This document shows, piece by piece, positions 1-6,319 of a stretch of DNA of 9,445 nucleotides; position 1 is the stretch's first letter; every line of letters begins with the position of its first letter. Made by a program: the position numbers and the translations under genes. The notes under the pieces are model-generated. The model searched no databases. It had not been told where the DNA came from and saw only the letters and a list, made by a program, of their open reading frames with translations. Source of the DNA: an uncultured Nitrospinaceae bacterium (GTDB lineage Bacteria; Nitrospinota; Nitrospinia; Nitrospinales; VA-1); NCBI GenBank assembly GCA_905182935.1, contig CAJJDL010000289.1:1-9445 (forward strand), in the 5' to 3' direction.

Positions 1-274
1 TATTTTCTAACCATTTGCAAGTGCAGAGGTGTCCGAGAGAGTTAGAAGTCATACTTGTTTCACTAAGATCAATGGACTTAAGGTACTTTAGGGGTTCCAT
101 TGAGAATAATTTTTTAAAATCATTTTCCGTAAATCGATTTCCCTGTAAATTTAGGCTTTTATTATGCCGATCAAGCCTTTGAAGAACAAGTTCTCCAAGA
201 TCAGTATCATTGGCATTTTTTTCAAATGAGCGCAGAAACTCAAGGCTGTTATCAATGTCCTTAGCTTCTTTCAT
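1..274 (-). CDS. Leucine-rich-repeat-like protein, N-terminal part (cut by left edge)
   Basis: An open frame reads leftward from an ATG at 274 to the window edge without a stop, giving 91 codons. The product starts MKEAKDIDNSLEFLRSFEKN. After about residue 40 it shows leucine-rich-repeat spacing: SLNLQGNRFTENDFKKLF, then LKSIDLSETSMTSNSLGHL, so at least two LxLxxN/T-type units are visible. Such repeats usually form a curved protein-binding surface, but the partner cannot be inferred. No signal peptide or membrane segment is present in the visible part. No Shine-Dalgarno sequence precedes the ATG, and an in-frame stop lies a few codons upstream (TAA on the minus strand, near 308), so the true start is at or close to this one. 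A perfect TATAAT about 30 bases upstream supports separate transcription from smc. The family call is moderately sure; the function is unknown. Confidence 0.6.
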   Translation of the reverse strand, partial: MKEAKDIDNSLEFLRSFEKNANDTDLGELVLQRLDRHNKSLNLQGNRFTENDFKKLFSMEPLKYLKSIDLSETSMTSNSLGHLCTCKWLEN

Positions 275-303
275 AGGCCGAAATGCAAGTAGTATAAAGA
301 TTG

Positions 304-309
304 ATTATA
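304..309 (-). promoter_or_regulatory. Candidate -10 box for the leucine-rich-repeat gene
   Basis: A perfect TATAAT is seen on the minus strand, with the expected transcription start about 23 bases before the ATG at 274. No good -35 hexamer lies 16-18 bases further upstream, so this is a -10-only match in AT-rich DNA. Confidence 0.4.
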
Positions 310-361
310 AATTAGGTTTATCCTTAAGATTTTACAGGGGATACATTGAAAAGCAAGTAAA

Positions 362-377
362 GCGATTAAGCCATCGC
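362..377 (-). terminator. Possible weak terminator after smc
   Basis: Read on the minus strand, 46 bases past the smc stop codon, GCGAT-GGCTTA-ATCGC forms a perfect 5-bp stem with a 6-base loop, followed by TTTACTTGCTTTTC. The stem is short and the T-tract is interrupted, so this is a weak candidate for an intrinsic terminator. Confidence 0.3.
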
Positions 378-422
378 AGAACATAGTAAAAACAATAAAA
401 TCGAGTTTAGTGAGATAGGAGA

Positions 423-3400
423 TCAGTTGAGGTTTACAGATACTGCCTTTGATACACCTCGCTCTTCCATAGTAATTCCATAAAGTACATCAGCAAACGA
501 CATAGTTTTCTGGTTATGGGTGATAAGGATGAACTGAGTATTTTTAGACATCTCCTTAAGCATCTGTTGAAACCGAATAACATTTGCTTCGTCAAGAGGG
601 GCATCGACTTCGTCTAAAAGACAAAAAGGACTAGGTCTTACTTTAAATACAGAAAACATTAGAGCAATAGCGGTCATCGCTTTTTCTCCTCCAGAAAGGA
701 GAGTTAAGTTCTGCATGTTTTTTCCAAGAGGGTTAGCGCTAATCTCAATTCCCGACTCAAGCGGATTAGATGCATCGGTAAGTGAAAGCTCAGCCGTTCC
801 GCCGTGAAATAAGTGGGAAAAAATTTCTTTAAAATTAATGTTAACTTGCTCAAAAGTGTCAAGAAATCTTTGTTTAGTGGTGCGATTGATTCGCTTAATA
901 GTCTGATGAAGAAGATCGATGGAATCGGCTAGATCCTCCTGTTGGGTTTTAAGAAACAGATAGCGCTCATTAGTTGTTTGAAAATCTGATAGTGCAGCTA
1001 GGTTCACTTCTCCCATACGTCCTATTTTTTCTTTTAATTCACGCGTTGTTTGGTCCACTTCTTCTAAGTTGAACTCTTCTGCTGGCCGGTTCATTAACTC
1101 AGAAAGAGAGACGTTAAAATCTTCGAAAGTACGCTCCTCAATGTGAGTAAGCTGAATCTTAATTTCAGATCGTTTCAGTTCAGTTTTTGAAATCACTTCG
1201 ATTAGTTCCTGAATTTGTCTTGAGAGATCCTTTGATTCTTTTTCCATTTTTTTGATAGATCCCTCTTTTTCTCGAAGACTTTCCTCATCATTTATTGATT
1301 CCTCTTCCAGAAGATCCTTTTCTCTTAAATTTTCGAGAATTTCTTTTTCGATCAATTCAATCGCTTGCTGAGTCGAATCTATTTTTTGTTTGCTTTCTAT
1401 TGCGTCGTTCTCTCTTTTACGGATTTGATGGAGATGGTTTTCCTGCTGGAGGTCTAGTCGGTTAATTTCAGTTAGAGTATTTTCTCTTTTACCCTTCAAC
1501 GAAGCTATGCGGACTTTAATAACTCCTATTTCATTAGATTTCTCTTCTAGTAAAGATCTTTTTAAATCAAGTTCTTGACGAAGAAGATTTAAGCCATCTT
1601 CCTGTTGGATTTTTTTAGAGTTTTCTTTTGTTATTTCTGCAAAAAATGATTCTTTGCGTAAATTTAATGTAGAGAGTTCCTGTTGCCCGTCGTTTTGCTC
1701 TTTTTTAAGTAGTGATAACTTTTGTGCAAGGCGTTCTAATTCGTTGTCATACTGTTCTTGTTTATTTCGACTATTATTTAAAGCCAGTTCAACTTCATGA
1801 ATAGTTTGACCAGCTTCTTCAAGTCCCTTTTCCATGATTGATAGAACGTTTTTATTTTTTTCTAAAACCTCTAGGGAGGACTGGACGTTTTCTTTGAGTC
1901 TATCTGTGTTGGTTGTAAGTTCTTCCATTTCACGGTTTTGTGTAAGCAGATTAGAGGAAATCTTCTCAGTTGATCCACCAAAAACCATCCCCTGAGGATC
2001 AATCATTTCTCCATTTTTAGTGACTACGGCGCCGTGAAATTGTGGATTATGAAAAACCTGAATAGCTGTGTCAAGATCGGTGACAAGGATCACATTATGT
2101 AGCAACATTTCTATCACTTGTTCGTACTCTTCTTGACATTCTACAAAATTAAAAGCTTTACCAATTATGCCTGGGTTTCCATTCATATATACAGGTGGAA
2201 TTTCACTTGTTTTTCTATGCAAGGGGATAAATGAACCTCGTCCCGAAGAGTTTTCTTTTAAATAAGTGATAGCTTCGATAGAGTCATCATAGGAATTAAC
2301 GATTACACTTTGAAGTTTTTCTCCAAGTGCTGTTGTGATAGCTGCTTCATACTCTACGGGAGTTTTTAAAACATCGGCTAGAACTTTATGAAGTCCATTT
2401 AGACGACCACCGTTTTCATTGCAATTCATTAAAGATCGAACTCCATCCTGAAACCCTTCGAACTTATTTCGTAGTTCCTTAAGAGAACTCAATAGCGAAG
2501 ATTGTGATAGGTAATCATCTTTTAGTTTATTAAATTGGTCTACATCCAATAACGATTGTTGGCGTTGATGTTCGGTTTTCTGGTGAAGCACGTCTCGATT
2601 ATTCTTAAGATCAGCGAGTTGTTTTAATTTCTCTTCAAACAAGATATTAGATTGATTCAAGGCTACCAAGGCTTCTTCTTTAAGAGAAAATGTCTCATCA
2701 CATTCGGTAGTCAATTTTTTATCTCGGATTTCTAGTGACTCTCTTCGACTTTCTAACCCGGCTAATTCACTTTTTATTTGGGCAATGTTGTGTATTAGTT
2801 CCAAAGAAACTGAGTCAGCTTCTTTAACTTGGTTGTCTAGATTGTTTAGTGCGGTTCTGTTTTTATCAAGCACTTGATTTTCTTCGATTAATTTATTCTC
2901 TTCAGTCTTTATTTCCTCGGACAAAGTTCCAAGTTGCATGCGTTGGTTTTCAGCTTGACTGATTTGATCAGCTATTTCTTTCTGTAGTTGGGAGATGTCA
3001 TCAGCCGCTCCTCGGATATCCGTTTCAGCTTGGTCAGATTGAGATTTTTTTAGTTCAATGGCATGTTCGTTTTCACTTATTTTGTTGGCCAGCTTATAAA
3101 CGCGCTCTCTTTTTTCATTCAATCGAGCGAGAGCTTCTTCAATTTCAAAGTTCAATTGAATAATTTGGTTGTCGAGAAAAGAAGCCCGTGTATTTTTTTC
3201 GGTTTTATCCTCAGCTTGAACTACGTATTCTTCTTCAAGTAATTTTAGGTCAATTGAATATTGTTGTATTTTTTTTGCGAACAACTTCAAAGAAAGTTCT
3301 TTAATTTCTCCCTGGTATTTTTTATAACGTTCGGCCTTGGCTGCCTGTCTTTTCAAAGATTCGGCTTGACGACCCAACTCTTGTACGATATCTGTAATAC

Positions 3401-3983
3401 GCTCTAGGTTCTGAGTTGAAGCGTCTAGTTTGCGTACAGCTTCATTTTTGCGGTGTTTGAATTTTAAAATACCCGCGGCTTCCTCTATTAAAATGCGGCG
3501 ATTTTCAGGTTTTGAAACGATAATATCTTGAATATGTCCTTGTTCGATTACGGATAGTACTTTTGGACTAATCCCCACATCCATTAAAAAATCAGTTATA
3601 TCCTTAAGCCTACATGGTACTTGGTTGATATAAAATTCACTTTCACCGGAGCGGTGATAACAGCGTGTAACTTTAACTTCATCTGCAACGTTGGGTACGT
3701 TGGCGATTCTAATGCCTTTTGGGACGCGGCCTAGGGTCAGGGAAATTTCAGTTCTATTTACCGGTTTTCTTGTGGAACTACCATTAAAGATTAGATCTGC
3801 CGATTTTGTTCCACGCAAGGATTTGGAGCTTTGTTCTCCTATAACCCAGCGAATAGCGTCAGAAACATTGCTCTTTCCACATCCGTTGGGACCAACAATA
3901 GCAGTGAATCCAGAGGTAAAATCAATATGTGTCCCATCGACAAATGACTTGAAGCCGTCTAGGTCTAGACTTTTTAGTAGCAT
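423..3983 (-). CDS. smc: Chromosome segregation ATPase SMC
   Basis: Complete 1186-residue structural-maintenance-of-chromosomes protein, the usual length for the bacterial family. The N-terminal ATPase half carries Walker A GPNGCGKS at residues 31-38 and the Q-loop in VIEQGHIQDI near residue 148. A long heptad-rich coiled coil follows (about 170-505), then a globular hinge (about 510-665, containing GGRLNGLHKVLADV and GRGSFIPL), and a returning coiled coil (about 670-1040). The C-terminal head has the ABC signature LSGGEK at 1096-1101, Walker B FCLLDEVD at 1120-1127, the D-loop in APLDEAN, and the switch histidine near 1156. SMC dimers with ScpA/ScpB load on DNA and organise the nucleoid; no scpA or scpB lies in this window. 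The gene is divergent from the ArsC/Spx gene. The ATG at 3983 fits the family N terminus; AGAGG lies about 12 bases upstream, slightly far for a ribosome binding site. All catalytic motifs look intact. Confidence 0.97.
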   Translation of the reverse strand: MLLKSLDLDGFKSFVDGTHIDFTSGFTAIVGPNGCGKSNVSDAIRWVIGEQSSKSLRGTKSADLIFNGSSTRKPVNRTEISLTLGRVPKGIRIANVPNVADEVKVTRCYHRSGESEFYINQVPCRLKDITDFLMDVGISPKVLSVIEQGHIQDIIVSKPENRRILIEEAAGILKFKHRKNEAVRKLDASTQNLERITDIVQELGRQAESLKRQAAKAERYKKYQGEIKELSLKLFAKKIQQYSIDLKLLEEEYVVQAEDKTEKNTRASFLDNQIIQLNFEIEEALARLNEKRERVYKLANKISENEHAIELKKSQSDQAETDIRGAADDISQLQKEIADQISQAENQRMQLGTLSEEIKTEENKLIEENQVLDKNRTALNNLDNQVKEADSVSLELIHNIAQIKSELAGLESRRESLEIRDKKLTTECDETFSLKEEALVALNQSNILFEEKLKQLADLKNNRDVLHQKTEHQRQQSLLDVDQFNKLKDDYLSQSSLLSSLKELRNKFEGFQDGVRSLMNCNENGGRLNGLHKVLADVLKTPVEYEAAITTALGEKLQSVIVNSYDDSIEAITYLKENSSGRGSFIPLHRKTSEIPPVYMNGNPGIIGKAFNFVECQEEYEQVIEMLLHNVILVTDLDTAIQVFHNPQFHGAVVTKNGEMIDPQGMVFGGSTEKISSNLLTQNREMEELTTNTDRLKENVQSSLEVLEKNKNVLSIMEKGLEEAGQTIHEVELALNNSRNKQEQYDNELERLAQKLSLLKKEQNDGQQELSTLNLRKESFFAEITKENSKKIQQEDGLNLLRQELDLKRSLLEEKSNEIGVIKVRIASLKGKRENTLTEINRLDLQQENHLHQIRKRENDAIESKQKIDSTQQAIELIEKEILENLREKDLLEEESINDEESLREKEGSIKKMEKESKDLSRQIQELIEVISKTELKRSEIKIQLTHIEERTFEDFNVSLSELMNRPAEEFNLEEVDQTTRELKEKIGRMGEVNLAALSDFQTTNERYLFLKTQQEDLADSIDLLHQTIKRINRTTKQRFLDTFEQVNINFKEIFSHLFHGGTAELSLTDASNPLESGIEISANPLGKNMQNLTLLSGGEKAMTAIALMFSVFKVRPSPFCLLDEVDAPLDEANVIRFQQMLKEMSKNTQFILITHNQKTMSFADVLYGITMEERGVSKAVSVNLN

Positions 3984-4009
3984 ATGAGACCGATACCTCT
4001 AATAGTTTC

Positions 4010-4036
4010 AAGGGCCTTAATCCCTTTTTATTTTGT
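4010..4036 (+). terminator. Hairpin with T-tract pointing away from smc
   Basis: On the plus strand AAGGG (4010-4014), a 7-base loop and CCCTT (4022-4026) form a 5-bp stem followed by TTTATTTT. It has the shape of a weak intrinsic terminator for plus-strand transcription, yet no plus-strand gene lies just upstream. It may block transcripts antisense to the smc start, or be a 5'-leader hairpin of the smc mRNA, or be chance. Confidence 0.25.
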
Positions 4037-4097
4037 AAGAGACTAGACCATTCATTAGGTCTTGTAAAGGAGAAAATATACCACTTCTAGAGGTATA

Positions 4098-4103
4098 ATT
4101 ATA
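4098..4103 (-). promoter_or_regulatory. Candidate -10 box for smc
   Basis: A perfect TATAAT is present on the minus strand 115 bases before the smc ATG. The -35 position (TACCAC at 17-base spacing) matches poorly. The box lies between two inverted repeats, which is consistent with a regulated promoter, but the surrounding DNA is very AT-rich. Confidence 0.35.
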
Positions 4104-4174
4104 TATGACCACAATATATAGTGGTACTTGCTAAATATTTGTTTAACATTACCATGGTTTTAAGGGTTAATTTT

Positions 4175-4180
4175 TATAAT
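4175..4180 (+). promoter_or_regulatory. Candidate -10 box for the ArsC/Spx gene cluster
   Basis: A perfect TATAAT on the plus strand predicts a start near 4187, about 36 bases before the leader minigene and 76 before the ArsC/Spx ATG. No convincing -35 is present. The 8-base palindrome ACCATGGT (4151-4158) sits at the -35 position. A second, weaker -10 (TAGAAT, 4201-4206) lies nearby. Confidence 0.4.
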
Positions 4181-4211
4181 TAATTATTAGTCTATTGATA
4201 TAGAATGAGTT

Positions 4212-4216
4212 GGAGG
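4212..4216 (+). promoter_or_regulatory. Strong ribosome binding site for the leader minigene
   Basis: GGAGG lies 6 bases before the ATG at 4223, an optimal Shine-Dalgarno spacing. This is one of only two perfect GGAGG sites placed correctly before a start codon in this window. It serves the 11-codon frame, not the annotated gene 50 bases downstream. Confidence 0.5.
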
Positions 4217-4222
4217 ATAGTT

Positions 4223-4258
4223 ATGTTTTACCAACATTTATTCATCGAAAGGGACTGA
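4223..4258 (+). CDS. Possible 11-residue leader peptide upstream of the ArsC/Spx gene
   Basis: The frame reads MFYQHLFIERD and ends in TGA four bases before the ATG of the next gene. Its GGAGG Shine-Dalgarno is much stronger than the AAAGGG (4248-4253) available to the downstream start, which lies inside the minigene itself. The layout suits translational coupling: ribosomes finishing the minigene could re-initiate at 4263. The peptide has no obvious run of a single regulatory amino acid, and I see no terminator/antiterminator pair, so classic attenuation is not supported. An in-frame ATG at 4205 has no binding site and is less likely. Whether this short frame is real cannot be decided from one sequence; conservation in relatives would settle it. 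Confidence 0.4.
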   Translation: MFYQHLFIERD

Positions 4259-4262
4259 TCGC

Positions 4263-4613
4263 ATGAAGTTTTATTCTTATAATAAGTGTGGGACTTGCCG
4301 TAAAGCTAAAAAATTGCTTGATAAATATAAAGTTTCCTATGATGAAATCGATATTACAGAAGCGCCACCCTCAATGACTGTCCTAAAAAGAGCAATTAAA
4401 GCAAAAGGGATGAAAAAACTGTTCAATACTAGTGGTGTGCAGTACAGAATTCTGAAGATTAAAGAAAAAATAGAAAATATGACAGAAGCTCAGGCATTAG
4501 ACCTTCTTTCTGGTAATGGCAGGTTGGTCAAGCGGCCTATTGCGGTTGATGAAAACCGAATAACTGTAGGCTTTGATGAAAATGAATATAAGGAGGTTTG
4601 GTCGCAAGGTTAA
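4263..4613 (+). CDS. ArsC/Spx-family thioredoxin-fold protein
   Basis: This 116-residue protein has the length and layout of the ArsC/Spx/YusI family. The N terminus MKFYSYNKCGTCRKAKKLL carries a CxxC motif at Cys9 and Cys12 after the first beta strand, as in Spx and YusI-like proteins. The conserved basic loop GRLVKRPI (Arg87, Lys90, Arg91) before the last strand corresponds to the anion-binding Arg region of arsenate reductases. True ArsC enzymes reduce arsenate using glutathione/glutaredoxin, while Spx binds RNA polymerase and uses CxxC as a redox switch. Family members are often annotated as arsenate reductase without proof. No arsenite exporter or ArsR regulator is nearby, so an arsenic role is not supported by context. 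The gene is first in a tight cluster with the CoA pyrophosphatase 37 bases downstream. Family is confident; function is open. Confidence 0.88.
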   Translation: MKFYSYNKCGTCRKAKKLLDKYKVSYDEIDITEAPPSMTVLKRAIKAKGMKKLFNTSGVQYRILKIKEKIENMTEAQALDLLSGNGRLVKRPIAVDENRITVGFDENEYKEVWSQG

Positions 4614-4650
4614 ATATTTTTAGTAAAATTGACTCGTAAGCTACAAACCT

Positions 4651-5202
4651 ATGGATTTATTGATTTTTAAAACTAAGTTAAAAAGCCTATATCCCGTTTC
4701 TCGAGATTTAGTAGTAGCTGATCCTTTAATAGCATCGGTCATAGTGTTGTTATTCAACTTTGATAATAAGGTTTTTGTTTTAATGACACGCCGCTCTAAA
4801 CAATTGAAAATTCATCCTGGGGAGATGTCATTCCCGGGTGGAAGATATGAAGAAGAAGATGGCAACTTACTAAATACAGCACTCCGAGAAACTAGGGAGG
4901 AGGTTGGAATGAATTTTGATGAATCTCAAGTAAGCGCGACTCTTCCAATTGTGCGAACCCTTACGGGTTATGTAATAACTCCATATGTTATTATTTTGCA
5001 AGAGCGTCCACAAGTTGGAGAATTGAGTGACGAAGTGGATGAAGTTTTTGAGATTCCACTTGTAAATCTACTTTTGACTCAGGTAGAAAATACTGAATAC
5101 AAAGAGGAAGAAAATAAGTATGTTTACTGGCATGACGCCAACCGTATTTGGGGTGCGTCTGCAAAAATTTTACAAGAGATAGAACGACTTCGTACCATTT
5201 GA
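4651..5202 (+). CDS. NudL-type CoA pyrophosphatase (Nudix hydrolase)
   Basis: A 183-residue Nudix protein of the coenzyme A pyrophosphatase subfamily, which cleaves CoA or oxidised CoA into 3',5'-ADP and (phospho)pantetheine. The subfamily signature is clear: VLMTRRS at residues 43-49, HPGE at 55-58, then FPGG at 61-64. The Nudix helix follows, with Asp70 and RETREEVG at 79-86; Glu83 and Glu84 are the expected metal ligands. LTGYVITPYV (about 104-113) and a C-terminal WGASAKILQEI also match the arrangement of E. coli NudL. The protein is cytosolic, with no signal peptide. The ATG at 4651 gives the expected N-terminal length but has only a poor ribosome binding site. The gene lies between the ArsC/Spx gene (37-base gap) and the ATP-grasp gene (28-base gap), suggesting co-transcription. 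Substrate preference between CoA and related dinucleotides is inferred from the family. Confidence 0.92.
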   Translation: MDLLIFKTKLKSLYPVSRDLVVADPLIASVIVLLFNFDNKVFVLMTRRSKQLKIHPGEMSFPGGRYEEEDGNLLNTALRETREEVGMNFDESQVSATLPIVRTLTGYVITPYVIILQERPQVGELSDEVDEVFEIPLVNLLLTQVENTEYKEEENKYVYWHDANRIWGASAKILQEIERLRTI

Positions 5203-5230
5203 ATAACTATTGGTAATAGAGATTTAGCCT

Positions 5231-6175
5231 ATGCAAGATATTCGTATTCTTTTTCTAGCACCCAATTGGAGGGTGTCATTGCTGCGCTCATTTAAGAAGT
5301 CGCTGTCAGGTAAATTTTTTTTGGTTGGAGCTGACAGTGATCCTTATTCTGCTGGATTGAACGTTGTGGACCAGAAATATGTGATACCCCAATTTGTAGA
5401 ACAAGGATGCATCGAAAGAATAAGAGTTATTTGTGATAAGGAAAATATTGATACCATTCTTCCGATGACCAATAAAGCAATTATTTTTATGGATAAAAAC
5501 CGTGAATGGTTTAATGAGGAAGGTTTAGCATTGTACCTTGCAGATCATAGTGCGATTAAGATTTGTCATGATAAGCGCAGTTTGGCAGTTTTTTTTTCAG
5601 AGAATAATATTACTTCTCCGGACTTGATAAATGCTAAAGAACCATTTCCAGGATTTCCTCTTATTGCTAAGGAGCCTTGCGGCGAAGGTAGTAAAAACTG
5701 TTTCAAGGTAGAAAATCAGACCGACCTAGATTTTTATTCAAAAAAATTACCAAGCCATGTTTTTCAAAAATTTATTAAGGGTAGAGAGTTTAGTGTTGAT
5801 TGGTTTTCCGATAAAAATGGCGTTCCTATTGTAATAGTCCCGCGAGAAAGATTAGCAACTCGAGGAGGCGAAGTTATGACAAGCCGGATAGAAATGATTC
5901 CTGACATTATTGAATCTGCTAAAAATTTAGGAACTCTTCTTAAGCTGCGCGGTCCTGCTAACTTACAAGGTATTTTGGACGAGTCAGGAAGTTTTTTCTT
6001 TACTGATATTAACCTGCGTTTCGGGAGTGGCGTTTTGCACACAATCTACGCAGGGGCAGATATACCCCGAATGATGTTTCAAGAACTCGTTGGACAACTA
6101 GTTGGTAAAATAGATAACTGTATAATGGATGGATCTAAGATGTTTCGCTTTCATGATGCTATATTTGATTCTTGA
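5231..6175 (+). CDS. ATP-grasp carboxylate-amine ligase-like protein, substrate unknown
   Basis: A 314-residue protein of the carbamoyl-phosphate-synthase-like ATP-grasp group. The N-terminal pre-ATP-grasp Rossmann-like part begins IRILFLAPN and runs to about residue 110. The ATP-grasp fold then starts at HDKRSLAVFF. The nucleotide-binding strand and loop are FPLIAKEPCGEGSK, with Lys147 and the glycine-rich loop at 151-155. FIKGREFSVDWF and PRERLATRGGEV follow. The metal/ATP site is TDINLRFGSG (Asp259, Asn261, Arg263), matching the usual ExNxR-type motif with Asp in the first position. AGADIP near the C terminus is also typical. Such enzymes join a carboxylate to an amine or similar nucleophile through an acyl-phosphate. 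I cannot name the substrate. A start at 5231 gives a normal N terminus, with AGAGA 8 bases upstream. It probably shares a transcript with the two genes before it. Similar proteins are often annotated vaguely as carbamoyl-phosphate synthase large subunit, which this is not. Confidence 0.85.
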   Translation: MQDIRILFLAPNWRVSLLRSFKKSLSGKFFLVGADSDPYSAGLNVVDQKYVIPQFVEQGCIERIRVICDKENIDTILPMTNKAIIFMDKNREWFNEEGLALYLADHSAIKICHDKRSLAVFFSENNITSPDLINAKEPFPGFPLIAKEPCGEGSKNCFKVENQTDLDFYSKKLPSHVFQKFIKGREFSVDWFSDKNGVPIVIVPRERLATRGGEVMTSRIEMIPDIIESAKNLGTLLKLRGPANLQGILDESGSFFFTDINLRFGSGVLHTIYAGADIPRMMFQELVGQLVGKIDNCIMDGSKMFRFHDAIFDS

Positions 6176-6319
6176 GTTCTAATTTTCTCTTGCTAGACAA
6201 AACTACTTAAACATCCTAGTATTTGGCTGGCTGCGGTGGTTGTAATTAAAAATATAGATATGATGCAAAGAGCGTCATAAAACTTCTATTTGATGTATTT
6301 TTTTTAAATTAAAACTTAA

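Larger units (their letters stand above)
3994..4126. promoter_or_regulatory. Cluster of four AGWGGTA heptamers upstream of smc
   Basis: AGTGGTA is on the plus strand at 4120-4126 and on the minus strand at 4085-4079. AGAGGTA is on the plus strand at 4089-4095 and on the minus strand at 4000-3994. Overlapping dyads are TATACC-N9-GGTATA (4077-4097) and ACCAC-N8-GTGGT (4108-4125). They flank a perfect minus-strand TATAAT at 4103-4098. This arrangement looks like operator sites for a DNA-binding regulator of smc, but no regulator is identifiable, so the role is inferred. Confidence 0.35.

Noticed and set aside
3691..3987. Open frame of 98 codons on the plus strand over the start of smc
   Set aside because: It lies entirely antisense to the conserved SMC N-terminal ATPase region, ends at the divergent boundary and encodes no recognisable domain; it is a shadow of smc.
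4105..4134. Nine-codon frame MTTIYSGTC in the smc upstream region
   Set aside because: No ribosome binding site precedes it and it overlaps the dyad and -10 elements; likely chance.
5764..6042. Minus-strand open frame of 92 codons inside the ATP-grasp gene
   Set aside because: It is fully antisense to the conserved ATP-grasp core motifs and shows no domain of its own.
6198..6280. Short hydrophobic frame (HPSIWLAAVVVIKN...) between the ATP-grasp gene and pyrF
   Set aside because: It has no ATG with a ribosome binding site until two Met codons four residues from its end, and a TAG lies just upstream; it is probably noncoding.
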